Shown in pieces: positions 1 to 10,015 of a stretch of DNA of 64,000 nt. Under the pieces are notes generated by a model, which worked only from the letters and a program-made list of their open reading frames with translations, did not search any database and was not told where the DNA came from. The position numbers were made by a program, and so were the translations under genes. Numbering within the stretch: position 1 is the first letter of the stretch; every line of letters begins with the position of its first letter. Origin of the DNA: Fibrobacter sp. Its GTDB lineage: Bacteria; Fibrobacterota; Fibrobacteria; Fibrobacterales; Fibrobacteraceae. The DNA lies in assembly GCA_024398815.1 (NCBI GenBank), contig JAKSIL010000015.1, positions 1 to 64,000 on the forward strand. Reading direction: 5' to 3'.

Positions 1-375
1 AATTTGGTATCTTATGTCTCGGTTAAGTCTCATCGCTTGTCCTTTTCTTGGTCGAAAAATGTACAAGGCGAGTGTAGCGCAAATGCTTGTATTTGCATTA
101 CCGAGCCGAAGCATTGACGCCATTGGCGTCAAAACACAAGTTAGAAACCTAACCATCCCTAGGATTCATTTCCTAGGGATTTTTTTTGTTTTCAGCCATG
201 ATTGGATTTACTTGACGATGAGAATTCGCGTTTAAAAAAGTGCACTTATTTTTTTAGACGTCACAAAACGAGAGCCTTTTTTGCATTTTTCCATTCATTT
301 CATAACAGCAATCGCTAAATAATCATCCCTCAAAATTGCGAAAAAGCCCGTTCCTATAGTTTTTCGCTCCCAATT
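1..375. other. Left-edge region without a supported gene
   Basis: No reading frame here looks like a protein. It holds short inverted repeats, including TTGACGCC/GGCGTCAA around 113-131 and a GCAAAT/ATTTGC pair around 79-96, followed by a strong terminator at 155-187. The simplest reading is the 3' end of a transcript, coding or non-coding, that begins outside the window. Bases 190-375 are AT-rich and show nothing I can name beyond the downstream flank of the small minus-strand gene. Confidence 0.4.
155..187 (+). terminator. Rho-independent terminator
   Basis: A perfect 9-bp stem, ATCCCTAGG (155-163) with CCTAGGGAT (172-180), has an 8-base loop and is followed by seven T. It would end a plus-strand transcript entering from the left edge. 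Confidence 0.8.
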
Positions 376-627
376 TCATTCCCCGTCCACATGATACGTT
401 TTTTGCGGCTTAAAAAATTCATCCAGTTCACTAGCCTCGCCAAGGCAAATGTACGGGAGCATTTCTTCCTCGCGTATGCAAAAATTAAGGCTATAGTCTT
501 TTCTCGGCGTATCCACCATTCCCACTGTATCTACAGGGAGAGGAGTGTAACCATCGCTGCACCAGTAGGTCACTTGTGCATTGTCCGGAATTCGCGAAAG
601 GATGTCCTTTAGTTCTTTGACTGTCAT
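376..627 (-). CDS. Hypothetical 83-residue protein
   Basis: Small soluble protein, no signal peptide or membrane segment. The N-terminus (MTVKELKDILSRIPDNAQV) resembles the opening of several small uncharacterised phage and mobile-element proteins, in which a short helix is followed by a strand; I cannot name the family. Translation is well supported: AGGAGG lies about 6 bases before the ATG at 627. It is downstream of, and on the same strand as, the AlbA/ATPase gene, separated by about 50 bases, so the two may share a transcript. No function is assigned. Confidence 0.6.
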   Translation of the reverse strand: MTVKELKDILSRIPDNAQVTYWCSDGYTPLPVDTVGMVDTPRKDYSLNFCIREEEMLPYICLGEASELDEFFKPQKTYHVDGE

Positions 628-680
628 TTTTACCTCCTAATATACCAAATGTTAATTTGTTTGTAGTTTGCAAGTTGCTT

Positions 681-2216
681 TTAGATTTTCTTCAATATGT
701 ACTTCCCTTTGCCTTTGCCGGTGACCGGCTCGATAAGGTTCAGGGATTTTATTTTACTCAAAAGGTTGATTGCTGATGTCTTGCTGCAATCCAAAAGTTT
801 AGCAACATACTGTGCGCTAAGAACTTGATTCGGTTCTATATCCGAAATAATTTGCTTTAGGTGATTCTTTGCTGTTGAATTGTATTTGGATTGAGATATG
901 ATTTTTTCAAAGTCAACTTTTTGTCCGTCAAAGACAACTTTTTGGGACCCAAAGTCAACTTTTTGGGGCTCAAAGTCAACTTTTTCTCCCTCAATCCCAA
1001 GGTTTTTTCCTTCAAAGTCAACTTTTTGTTGTTCAAATCCCGTATTTTTCACAATGGCCTTCAGTATGAACGCGACTTGCCTGAATTCGGGTTTCGGGAG
1101 TCCGGAGGCTTCCATTTCGCGGCACATGCGGTCCACTCCTTCGCCAAAGTCCTTGACGTACTTGTAGCTTTTCAGGTATTCGGCGATGTGCGAAATCCTG
1201 GCGAAGTGCGATTCGCGGATTTTGTCGATTTTCACCATCTTGGGGAGGTTGCCCGGCGATTCCACGACAAGGTGGTCGTCGAACATTTTGATTTGGATTT
1301 CTGTGCCGCGGATGGTGTAGTCCCTGTGTGTCACTGCGTTCACCACGAGTTCCGTCCGCACGAATTCGGGGTATTCTAGTTCCGTCGTGAAGATTCCCCC
1401 TGACGTGAGGTAGGTGCGTTCCTTGATTTGAGTTTGTATGTAGTCGACGGTATTCTGGATTTGCTGAAGGATTCGCCCTTCGAATGTCACGTCCTTGACG
1501 ACGTTCATCTGCGCACCGAACTTTTCCTCGTTGCCTTCGTAGCGTATAAATCGCACGCGCGCCCGTGGGAAAAATTGTTGCGGGTTCTTGCCGAACAGGA
1601 GGATGGCGGCGACGCTTGGCTTGAGCACACCATCGCGAAGTGTTGCGAAGTTCTTGTTGTGCAGTAGATATTCTCGTGGCGGTTTTGAACACCCGATTAA
1701 TTGAAGGTATTCCTTCAGGTATGTTTCGTCGATGTCTTCATAGTTCGCCTCCGGCACCGGGAAGTCTTCAAAAATGCGCAAGCCTTTGTCGAAAGTGAGC
1801 GTCATGCGGTCCTCGAACGAAAGCTGCTTGGACTTGTCGCCTACGCGCATGTATGCATCGTGCGCCTGGTTTTCGTGTATGAGCGGGCTTGCATCGATGT
1901 GCAAGAGTAGAACGTGGTTCCTTCGGCCTTTGCTGTCGATGCATTCTACGAACTCGTGTACGAAAGGGACTGTCGGAGTGCAAAAATCCATGGGCACGCG
2001 GAGGAGTTCATTCACTTCTTTTTGATGGTCGTCAACGCCTTCGATGCGTTTCGACTTATCGGAAATTCCTATGGCGATGATGCCGCCATCTGCATTCGCA
2101 AAAGCGCTAACGTGGTTGGACAAATCCCTGGGCGCTATGTTTATGGACTTTCTGTCAAAAGTCTGCGATTCGTCTAAAGAAAGGATTTCTTCTATCGTCA
2201 TTTTGCATTTTTCCAT
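681..2216 (-). CDS. AlbA_2 (Schlafen-like) / HATPase-domain protein with repeat linker
   Basis: About 511 residues. The N-terminal ~125 residues match the AlbA_2 (Schlafen-type putative DNA-binding) domain (ESQTFDRKS...ADGGIIAIGI). Residues ~270-400 match the HATPase_c_4 module common in these proteins (TELVVNAVTHRDY, DFGEGVDRM). Then come about six copies of a short unit around QKVDF, and a C-terminal winged-helix-like segment (SAQYVAKLLDCSKTSAINLL). Proteins of this build are annotated as transcriptional regulators or RecG-like ATP-binding proteins; the actual role is mostly unknown. I chose ATG 2216 because AGGGA lies 6 bases upstream; a TTG at 2237 in frame is less likely. The linker is encoded by an imperfect DNA repeat at about 905-1035. 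Confidence 0.8.
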   Translation of the reverse strand: MEKCKMTIEEILSLDESQTFDRKSINIAPRDLSNHVSAFANADGGIIAIGISDKSKRIEGVDDHQKEVNELLRVPMDFCTPTVPFVHEFVECIDSKGRRNHVLLLHIDASPLIHENQAHDAYMRVGDKSKQLSFEDRMTLTFDKGLRIFEDFPVPEANYEDIDETYLKEYLQLIGCSKPPREYLLHNKNFATLRDGVLKPSVAAILLFGKNPQQFFPRARVRFIRYEGNEEKFGAQMNVVKDVTFEGRILQQIQNTVDYIQTQIKERTYLTSGGIFTTELEYPEFVRTELVVNAVTHRDYTIRGTEIQIKMFDDHLVVESPGNLPKMVKIDKIRESHFARISHIAEYLKSYKYVKDFGEGVDRMCREMEASGLPKPEFRQVAFILKAIVKNTGFEQQKVDFEGKNLGIEGEKVDFEPQKVDFGSQKVVFDGQKVDFEKIISQSKYNSTAKNHLKQIISDIEPNQVLSAQYVAKLLDCSKTSAINLLSKIKSLNLIEPVTGKGKGKYILKKI

Positions 2217-2495
2217 AGAATTCCCTTTTTGCGTCAAAAACGCAATGCAAAATTTACCGCGCAGGTTGCCGCGCGATTTCCATCGTTCGTTGTTTGCGGG
2301 ATTTGTATTGCGACGCTGCAGGTGGTTTTACCCCCTCGGCCTGCGCTCTCCGCAAGAATGATCCGCCTCCCCGTTCTGCGACATCCGCTTTCGCGGACTG
2401 ACTCCGGCTTCCCTAGCCGAAATCTGCAACGCCGTCGGGAGGATTATTTGCTACGGTGAAAATATACATAAGCGTGCCGAAAAATGCAATACGAC

Positions 2496-2626
2496 GAAAA
2501 CGGGCGCTTTTGGATCCCGTCGCTCCTGCGGAGCTCCAGGATGACGCGAGAAGGGACGCACACAATGCGCGAAAACGGGCGCTTTTGGATCCCGTCGCTC
2601 CTGCGGAGCTCCAGGATGACGCGAGA
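2496..2626. repeat. Two direct copies of a dispersed GGATCCC..CTCCAGGATGACG repeat
   Basis: Two identical 56-bp copies (2496-2551 and 2571-2626) with a 75-bp period. Each begins GAAAACGGGCGCTTTTGGAT, has an internal CTCC-TGC-GGAG hairpin and ends CTCCAGGATGACGCGAGA. Related copies or pieces occur at about 12088-12204, 21822-21868, 34857-34893 and 61853-61916, so this is a genome-dispersed repeat and not a local accident. Confidence 0.85.
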
Positions 2627-2711
2627 GGGGGCGGCAAACACGCTAATTCCGCGGCAGACCTTCGCATTCCGGCGGCAGACGCAAAAATTTCTGCTGCGCA
2701 GAAGATAATTA

Positions 2712-2742
2712 TTGACAATTCCGTCGCATAGAGCGATATATA
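2712..2742 (+). promoter_or_regulatory. Putative recCBD promoter
   Basis: TTGACA at 2712-2717, a 17-base spacer, then GATATA at 2735-2740 (or TATATA at 2737-2742). Transcription would start near 2747, giving a leader of about 25 bases before the recC ATG at 2772. A second TATATT lies at 2760-2765, six bases before that ATG. Confidence 0.55.
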
Positions 2743-2771
2743 TACGGAACTACATTAGGTATATTAGAACT

Positions 2772-5700
2772 ATGCTGCATCTGAAATTCGCCCTTAACTT
2801 GGAAAGCCTCGCCAACGAAATGATCGAGGCTATTTCAAGTGTTTGGAAAAGTCCATTCATAGCACCCATCATCGTTTTCCCCGACCCAAAACTGGAGCAG
2901 TGGTTCAGGCTGCACTGGGTAAGGACCCGCGGCACGCTCGCGAATTTCAATTCCATGATGATCGACCGGTTCCTCATGGAAATTTTGGTGGGCGACAGCA
3001 TCGAAAAGCAGAAACTGAACAGCGACATGCTGCAAAGCGTCATCCTCGCCTATCTTTACGGATGCGACGAAAAGGGCACGCCGAATTACAAGGGCTTAGG
3101 CAGCGAAGTCGTGCGCTACCTGGAAGTCGACGGGAAAATCGACCACAATCACGCCTTCGACTTGGCGCTGCGAATGGCGACACTGTTCCAGGAATACGAA
3201 GCGAGCCGCCCGGGCAAATTCATGCACACGGGCGAAGGCAAAATCGACGAACAGGGGAACTCCCTTGGAATTCTGGATTGCTGGAAGCAGGGCGCATTGA
3301 AGGATTTCTTCGACGGCGGCCCGCGCGAAGAATGGCAGCGTAAACTTTACTCGAAAATTTTCCACATGGACGGTAACGAGCCTTCGCTCCTTACGAAAGT
3401 CTTTGCCGCCACGAACGCGCGCAAGAACAAAGACAAGGAAGGCCCGGTAAACGTCACCTACTTGACCATTCCTTTTTTGTACAGCGATTGCCTGCGCGAA
3501 AACGGGCAGTTCCACTGCGAGAAATTTACCGACGGCGGCAATATTTTGCCGGTGTTCGTTTTCGGCTTGGGCGGCATGGGACAATTCTACCGCGTGATTT
3601 TGCAGAACTTCGCCGAGCAAAACGACATCTACGCCTACATTCAAAACCCGTGCAAGGATTTTTGGGAAGACATCGATTTTAAAAACGAAAATTCCCTGCT
3701 CGCGAACTGGGGAAAATCGGGTCGCGACAATATCAAGCTTTGGTGCGAGGCGGCAAACTACAACCACGATTTTGACGACACGCCCATCGAATTCGCCAAG
3801 GGCAAAGACACGCTTTTGCACCAGGTGCAGATGATGGTGGCGGAACGCGCCAAGACGCAGCCGGAACTGCTTGCAAATTTCGAGCGCACGGGATTCAAGG
3901 AAGATTCCAGTTTTTCGCTGACGGCGGCACCCACGCGCGAGCGCGAAATGCAGATTTTGCATTCGCGAATTTGCAAACTTTTGGCAGAACGCGACGCGAA
4001 CGGGAACGCCGTGAACCGCATCAGCGACATCATGGTCTTTTCGCCGGACTTGGACAATTATCGCACGGCCATTTACCAGGCCTTCGACCAGAATTCGAGT
4101 GACGGATTGCATGTTCCATTTTCCATTGTGGATTCGCCGGCCAGGGCTTCGCTCACGTTCGACGCGATAAACGTTTTATGCGGACTTTTGACGCCCGACA
4201 TACAGACCATCAACAGGCCTTCGTTCTTTGCGCTCATGCGGAATCCCGTGGTGCAGCACACTCGCAAGATTACCGACGACGATGTAGCCGCCTGGGAAAC
4301 ATGGATTGAAAACATCCACATGTACCGAAACCGTAAAGGCAAGGAAGACGACTGGATGGCGGGAGTTCGCAGGCTTTTGCTTTCGAGATTCACCGAAGAC
4401 GATTTTGACGACATCCGCCCGTATTCCGATATCGCAAGCGCCAACAGTCGCAGTCTTTGCAAATTCGCAGACGCCATCGACGCTTTGGAAGAATGGATTG
4501 GCTTTGTCAAGAAGAACGATGCCGTGACCCCGGAACTTTTGGATACACTTGCCGAGAAACTGGCCGAATGGGTTGCCATGCCCTATGCGCCCGACGGATT
4601 CAGTGGCGAATCGATTGTCTACCAGCACGTGACTGCGGGTTTCGACATTCTCCGCTACCAATTTGATGCCGGACGAAAAAGCATCCCTTGGGAATGCGTT
4701 TTGCAGACGCTCGTCTGCGCAGCCGAAAGCACGGAATACAGTTGCGGCAATTTATTCGTAAACGGAATCACATTTGCAAAATTTATCCCGAACCGCATCA
4801 TTCCCGTAAAGCATGTGTTCTTTATCGGTGCGGGTTCCACAAGTTTCCCCGGGAACATCCGCAAGGATTCCCTGGACTTGCGCAACACTCAAAAAATGTG
4901 GCCTGGCGATGACACGCCTGTCGCCAAGAACCGCTATGCCTTCCTGTGCCAACTCATGAGCGCAAGCGAAAGTTTCCACATCAGTTACATGAACACGAAC
5001 CTCGCCAAAGATGAAGAGCTCTACCCCACTTCGATTGTAAGCGACATTCGCATGTTCCTGAAAAATGCCATCAAGGATTCGGCCAAGGAAAAATTCGGCT
5101 GCGAAAGCTGCTCCGTGGGCGAAAGCATCAAGAACATCTGGCCCGAAATAGAAATTCCACTTGACGAAAAGCGCCCGTACACAGAACTTTTCACGCCCAA
5201 GGAATGGCGCAACAGGGCCACTTACGACGGCATGGTAAACCCCGTAGAAAACAGGGACGAAGACCGCAAACGCACCAGTTCCCCCGGGGAAGAGGAAAAA
5301 CAAGATGAACCGGATTATTCAAGTACTGCAAAATTCCCAGAGCGTGCGAGTTTCAGGGAATTGCAAAAGTATCTGCAAGATCCGTTCCAGTTCCGCATTG
5401 ACTACACTTTGGATACAAACGAACGCGAAGACGACGTGGACCCTGAAACAGAATTTTTCGAGCCCATCGATTTCAACAACCTGGGGAACAGCATCCTCGT
5501 AAATTCCATGCTCGAAGCTGAAGTTTTCAAGAACAGCGAAAATCACGACGAGCTCATAAAAGACTTGAAACTCACCGGTGAATTGCCCGACGGCATGTAC
5601 GGAGAAAAACTGATTCGCAGTTGCAAAAGCAAATGCGGTCTAGTCGTGTCCCAAATGAACGAAGGCGAAGAAGATTCCCCAATCAAAAGTCCAGCACAAT

Positions 5701-6287
5701 GGGCGAACCACGAAAAGATTGAATTGCCGATAAAACAAATCGCCAACGGAAAAGAAATACGGTGGACGCTTTACGGCACGCTTCCGTGGTGTAACGCAAA
5801 CCGCAACCATCTTATTTCGGTGACTTCGTCAAAGCCTGGTTCAAAATCAAAACCGGGTTTCAAAACAAGTAAATACTTGAGCACCTACATTGCAGCGCTC
5901 GCCCTCATCGCACAGAAAAATTCCACACAAAAAGAGACCGTAAGCATTTCCATCTACAGTTCCGACATCAATGCAGAAAAACCGTCAGCGGCCAGCGTGT
6001 GCATGAACAGCGAAGAGGCGCTGCAAAAACTGCAGAGCATATACGATGCCGCTTACATCGAAAAATACGCAAAGGCCGTGCCCGCCGACATGCTCAACGA
6101 AGAATACAAGAATTTCGTCGATTACACCGATGCCTTGACCGACGCCTGGAAATTCTTCGGCAAGCGCAACATGTTCGACAAGCGCAAAGACGTGGGATTC
6201 GAAGTCACGCCGAAGTTCGCCAACGATTGGAAACAAGCCGCTGAAAAACAGAAATCTCTCATTGAAATGGAAATCGAAGGAAGGTAA
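2772..6287 (+). CDS. recC: Exodeoxyribonuclease V gamma subunit (RecC)
   Basis: About 1171 residues (E. coli RecC 1122). RecC is the scanning subunit of RecBCD, a degenerate helicase that splits DNA strands and recognises Chi during double-strand-break repair. The N-terminal segment (PIIVFPDPKLEQWFRLHW) matches the usual RecC opening, which reads DNA-end proximal residues with no Walker motif. I chose ATG 2772: the longer frame from 2712 would translate the promoter itself and adds residues foreign to the family. recB follows after 7 bases and recD after one more gene, in the E. coli order C-B-D but without ptrA. The best evidence is this operon context together with length and N-terminus; the middle of RecC is poorly conserved. 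Confidence 0.88.
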   Translation: MLHLKFALNLESLANEMIEAISSVWKSPFIAPIIVFPDPKLEQWFRLHWVRTRGTLANFNSMMIDRFLMEILVGDSIEKQKLNSDMLQSVILAYLYGCDEKGTPNYKGLGSEVVRYLEVDGKIDHNHAFDLALRMATLFQEYEASRPGKFMHTGEGKIDEQGNSLGILDCWKQGALKDFFDGGPREEWQRKLYSKIFHMDGNEPSLLTKVFAATNARKNKDKEGPVNVTYLTIPFLYSDCLRENGQFHCEKFTDGGNILPVFVFGLGGMGQFYRVILQNFAEQNDIYAYIQNPCKDFWEDIDFKNENSLLANWGKSGRDNIKLWCEAANYNHDFDDTPIEFAKGKDTLLHQVQMMVAERAKTQPELLANFERTGFKEDSSFSLTAAPTREREMQILHSRICKLLAERDANGNAVNRISDIMVFSPDLDNYRTAIYQAFDQNSSDGLHVPFSIVDSPARASLTFDAINVLCGLLTPDIQTINRPSFFALMRNPVVQHTRKITDDDVAAWETWIENIHMYRNRKGKEDDWMAGVRRLLLSRFTEDDFDDIRPYSDIASANSRSLCKFADAIDALEEWIGFVKKNDAVTPELLDTLAEKLAEWVAMPYAPDGFSGESIVYQHVTAGFDILRYQFDAGRKSIPWECVLQTLVCAAESTEYSCGNLFVNGITFAKFIPNRIIPVKHVFFIGAGSTSFPGNIRKDSLDLRNTQKMWPGDDTPVAKNRYAFLCQLMSASESFHISYMNTNLAKDEELYPTSIVSDIRMFLKNAIKDSAKEKFGCESCSVGESIKNIWPEIEIPLDEKRPYTELFTPKEWRNRATYDGMVNPVENRDEDRKRTSSPGEEEKQDEPDYSSTAKFPERASFRELQKYLQDPFQFRIDYTLDTNEREDDVDPETEFFEPIDFNNLGNSILVNSMLEAEVFKNSENHDELIKDLKLTGELPDGMYGEKLIRSCKSKCGLVVSQMNEGEEDSPIKSPAQWANHEKIELPIKQIANGKEIRWTLYGTLPWCNANRNHLISVTSSKPGSKSKPGFKTSKYLSTYIAALALIAQKNSTQKETVSISIYSSDINAEKPSAASVCMNSEEALQKLQSIYDAAYIEKYAKAVPADMLNEEYKNFVDYTDALTDAWKFFGKRNMFDKRKDVGFEVTPKFANDWKQAAEKQKSLIEMEIEGR

Positions 6288-6294
6288 CCGCAAC

Positions 6295-9200
6295 ATGAAT
6301 TTCGACAGCAAAAAAATCGGTTCCAACGAATTCTTCGACCCTTCCAAGAGCCTCTGCATCGAGGCTTCTGCAGGCACAGGCAAAACCTACACCATCCAGC
6401 AGATTGTGGCAAGGCTTTTGAACGACGGAACGCCTCTTGAAAAAATCCTGATTGTCACCTACACCGAAAAGGCCGCAGGCGAACTGAAGGATCGCATCCG
6501 CAAAAAAATCGAAGAAGTCATCGACAGCGGCAAACTGAACAAGGACAACACAGAAGACGTCGAATACAACCGCGTAAAGGATGTTCAAAAATTCATAGAC
6601 GCGCTGCGCGAAGTGGACAACGCCCCCATTTTCACCATCCATTCCTTCTGCCAAAAAACGCTGCGAGAAAACGCATACGATGCCGGTCGACCTTTCGACA
6701 TGGCGATGATTGACGAAAACTTCGTCGAAGGAATCGTCGCCGAATGGTCTCGCGAAAAATGGCTGGAAGATAGCGCGTTCTCTATTCTTTTGGACAACTG
6801 CGGAAAGGCACAGAACTTTTTAAAGGATCTCAGCACAAAACTCTGCAACGCCATAAACACCTACAAGGGATTGTCGAGCGAAGGGTCCGAAATCATTACC
6901 ATCAATCATGTAGATACATACGGTTTCGATGTCCCGCCCACAAATTTTGAAGAGCTTTCACGAAGCGAAGGCGTCAAAGAAAATCTCAACGTGATGAGAG
7001 AACATAAAGACTGTTGTTTCACACAGAAAAAGGATTCCAAAACCCTTGGAGATTTCGTCGAAGCCATTGAAAAATGGGATAGCGGAACTTTGTACGACGG
7101 CTCATCTTTCAAAGACGGGAACACGCCCAAAAAATGGCCCGCAGATGCCTACAATGCATTCAAATATTTTTACGAACTAAAAGGTTTTCTCGGCAGAGCC
7201 TTCGACGCTTTTACAAACAAATTCATTAATTCGCAAATCCCGGAACTGTTCGAAAAATGGCAGGCCTACAAACTCGCCCACAAATGCCAATCGTACAACG
7301 ACATGATTCTTTCGGTGCACAAAGCCGTCATGGCGAAGGGCGACAACGGAGCCGATTCCGAACTTTGCAAAAAATTGCGACAGCAGTACAATTTCGCCAT
7401 CATCGACGAATTCCAGGACACGAACCAACTGCAGTGGGATATTTTCAGCAAGTTGTTCAACCCCATTTTCGTGGTGGGCGACCCCAAGCAATCCATTTAC
7501 AGTTTCCAGGGCGCCGATGTCACCGTTTACCAAAAGGCGACGGACGCCATAAAGAATCGCGGCAAGCAAAGTTCCCTGGTCAACAACTTCCGCTCGACAA
7601 AAAGCATCATCGAGGGCTGCAATCACTTGTTCGAAAAAATCGAGAGCGAAGACTTTTTTGCCCCGAACGACAAAGAAGCCAAGGCCACGATTACATTCTC
7701 CAATTCCAATTTCCCGAAAGGCACCGAAAAGATGGAGCCCACGTTCAACGGGAAACCGCAAAAGGCGTTCATTGTTTCGACTCCGGACTGTGATGAAACC
7801 GCATTTGCACAAGCTGCCGTAAAAAAGATTGTAGAATTCTGCTCGTTCACGGAATCAGTGGATGACGCAGGCAAAAAGCAAATGAAAACGGCTTTGCAGG
7901 TTTTCGACAAGGAGCATCCCAACGCGCTGAAAAACGTGACCTTCAGGGATTTCGCCATTCTCGCACGCACTCGCTCCGAAATGGAAATCATCGAAGACGC
8001 CATGCGAAGCGCCGGCGTTCCGTTCACGCGATACAAAGATACGAACTTGTTCAACGGGCGCGAATGCAGTGAATGGATTGCGCTTTTCAAGGCCATCGAC
8101 GCCACCGACTTTTCGGCACGCAATCGTCGCATTTTGAACGAAGCCTTGATTACCGACTTTTTCCGTGTCAACTTGAAAGATGTCGAAAAGGACTTATTCG
8201 ACAACCCTTCGAATCCGGCGCGCATACGCATTATGGAATGGAAGCAGTTGGCTCAAAAGAGGCGCTTTGCCGAAATGCAGGAACGCATTTACGAGAACAC
8301 CCAGATTGAAAAGCGATTGATGGATCTTTCCATGTTGCAGAATCTGGCCAAACTCAGGCAGATAGGCAATTACTGCATCAGTTTCTTGTACCAGAACAAC
8401 GCTTGCCTGGGAGACTTGATTCGCCATTTGGAAAATCTCCGCAACGACGACGCCGACACCGACGATGAAGACGGCAACTTGGTGGCCAAAGGCACCGACT
8501 TCGACGCCGTGCAAGTCATGACCATCCACGCTTCGAAGGGTCTGGAATTCCCCGTGGTCATTTCTGTGGCAGGTTTCAAGCAGTTCAACACTCATACCAG
8601 CGGCCCGTACATTTACCATGAAGGCGAAAGCATACAGATGGGCTTTGAACCGCACGATAAAGATGTGCGCAAAGCCGAAGAAATGGAAGAATGGAAGCGC
8701 TTGTTCTATGTGAATTTCACTCGAGCCTCTTCCATATTGATTTTGCCGCGTTACAAAAAATGGAACGACACGAAAACGGGCGCTTGCAAAAAAGAATACG
8801 TATTCCTGAAACGCGCCATGGACAACTTCTGCGACAAGCACAGCGAATACATTGAAACGCTTTTGAACGAGCCCTGGGACGAAGCAAACGCAAAAAATAT
8901 CCGCAACGAAGTCAAACAAAAGATTTTGAAGCCGCTGAACGAAGCCACGGATAACGATGCCGAGGCGGCCTCCATAAGTTCTGCCGCAAGAATCGCTACT
9001 GAATATGCCGCAGGAATCGCCACGCGCGAAACGCAGGAGCAAGCGGCCGCAGATTTGCAAAAGAAAATGGCAGGGCTCAGCATTCTGCAATTCTCGTATT
9101 CTACGCTGGCCGGCAAAGCCGACGACAACGTGAGCGAAAGCGGTTTCGACCGCGCCGACAAGGAAGGTTCCGAAGCGGAATCATCCGCCGTTCAGGATTC

Positions 9201-10014
9201 CGCACAAGAAGCGAGCCGAATCAAGTACCCCAAGGGCAATAAATTGGGTAACGCACTCCACTCCATTTTTGAAGAACTCAAGTTCTTTGAATTCGGGCAA
9301 GTCGTCAAATCGCTTGAATCAGCCAAGAACCATGCACAGTTGGTCAACAAGATTGAAGAGCATTTCAAAAAACAGGGTCTGCCTCTTTGGAAGCACAAAA
9401 AGGAATGGAGCGACTACACCGCCGAAATCGTATGGAATACGCTGCACGCCAAGTTCCCGGCCATAAGCGCCGCCAACCGCACCGGAGAAACTTTTGAACT
9501 GGTGGACATCCCGACGAACTGCAAAAAAGCGGAATGTCAATTCAACATGAACGCGACCCTCGCCGAATGCGGCGCCGGCAGTGAAGTTCTGCAGCGCATG
9601 TTCAAAGGGTTCATCGACCTATTGTTCGTGCGCACCGAAAATGACGGCGGCAAGCGCTACTGCATTCTGGACTGGAAATCGGACTTGCTCGAAAACGACA
9701 TCTACAGTGCCGAAGCCGTCAAGAACAAAGTGGACGAGGACTACTCCATACAAAGGGTTCTTTACAGTTACTGCCTTGTCAAATGGCTGGAACAGTTCTA
9801 TCCCGACGCAAGCGACGACGAAATTTTCGAAAAACATTTCGGCGGAATCTATTACGTATTCTTGCGCGGAACACGCGAAGGGAGCGACAGCGGCATTTAC
9901 AGCCACACCTGGGAAAATTTCGAAAGCCTCGAAAAAGCATTCGCCAAACTCAAGTCGCTGATGGCTAAAAAGAAAATCTCAAGCGAAGACGCAGAAAACG
10001 GGGAGGACGCCTAA
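6295..10014 (+). CDS. recB: Exodeoxyribonuclease V beta subunit (RecB), helicase-nuclease
   Basis: About 1239 residues. 3'-5' UvrD-type helicase with a C-terminal RecB nuclease. Visible: Walker A EASAGTGKT at residues ~23-31, Walker B region AIIDEFQDTNQLQW near 370, motif IV-like VVGDPKQSIYSFQGAD, motif V-like VMTIHASKGLEFPVV, motif VI-like RLFYVNFTRAS, and the nuclease signature GFIDLLF...ILDWKSD near residues 1105-1127 with a following Q..LYSYCL. I chose ATG 6295 because AAGGAAGG lies about 10 bases upstream and it avoids the overlap with recC that ATG 6262 would create. The gene is followed one base later by recD. Confidence 0.95.
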   Translation: MNFDSKKIGSNEFFDPSKSLCIEASAGTGKTYTIQQIVARLLNDGTPLEKILIVTYTEKAAGELKDRIRKKIEEVIDSGKLNKDNTEDVEYNRVKDVQKFIDALREVDNAPIFTIHSFCQKTLRENAYDAGRPFDMAMIDENFVEGIVAEWSREKWLEDSAFSILLDNCGKAQNFLKDLSTKLCNAINTYKGLSSEGSEIITINHVDTYGFDVPPTNFEELSRSEGVKENLNVMREHKDCCFTQKKDSKTLGDFVEAIEKWDSGTLYDGSSFKDGNTPKKWPADAYNAFKYFYELKGFLGRAFDAFTNKFINSQIPELFEKWQAYKLAHKCQSYNDMILSVHKAVMAKGDNGADSELCKKLRQQYNFAIIDEFQDTNQLQWDIFSKLFNPIFVVGDPKQSIYSFQGADVTVYQKATDAIKNRGKQSSLVNNFRSTKSIIEGCNHLFEKIESEDFFAPNDKEAKATITFSNSNFPKGTEKMEPTFNGKPQKAFIVSTPDCDETAFAQAAVKKIVEFCSFTESVDDAGKKQMKTALQVFDKEHPNALKNVTFRDFAILARTRSEMEIIEDAMRSAGVPFTRYKDTNLFNGRECSEWIALFKAIDATDFSARNRRILNEALITDFFRVNLKDVEKDLFDNPSNPARIRIMEWKQLAQKRRFAEMQERIYENTQIEKRLMDLSMLQNLAKLRQIGNYCISFLYQNNACLGDLIRHLENLRNDDADTDDEDGNLVAKGTDFDAVQVMTIHASKGLEFPVVISVAGFKQFNTHTSGPYIYHEGESIQMGFEPHDKDVRKAEEMEEWKRLFYVNFTRASSILILPRYKKWNDTKTGACKKEYVFLKRAMDNFCDKHSEYIETLLNEPWDEANAKNIRNEVKQKILKPLNEATDNDAEAASISSAARIATEYAAGIATRETQEQAAADLQKKMAGLSILQFSYSTLAGKADDNVSESGFDRADKEGSEAESSAVQDSAQEASRIKYPKGNKLGNALHSIFEELKFFEFGQVVKSLESAKNHAQLVNKIEEHFKKQGLPLWKHKKEWSDYTAEIVWNTLHAKFPAISAANRTGETFELVDIPTNCKKAECQFNMNATLAECGAGSEVLQRMFKGFIDLLFVRTENDGGKRYCILDWKSDLLENDIYSAEAVKNKVDEDYSIQRVLYSYCLVKWLEQFYPDASDDEIFEKHFGGIYYVFLRGTREGSDSGIYSHTWENFESLEKAFAKLKSLMAKKKISSEDAENGEDA

Positions 10015-10015
10015 G

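Larger units (their letters stand above)
2217..2771. other. Intergenic region with a tandem repeat and the recC promoter
   Basis: 555 bases between divergent genes. No convincing gene: open frames here have biased composition and fall in repeat DNA. It contains two identical 56-bp copies of a dispersed repeat (2496-2551, 2571-2626) and a sigma70-like promoter for recC at 2712-2740. Bases 2230-2490 show only short palindromes. Confidence 0.6.

Noticed and set aside
14..235. 73-codon plus frame at the left edge
   Set aside because: It runs through the terminator hairpin and T run and has no ribosome site.
2712..2771. Upstream start for recC
   Set aside because: The codons would be the promoter -35 and -10; the family N-terminus begins at 2772.
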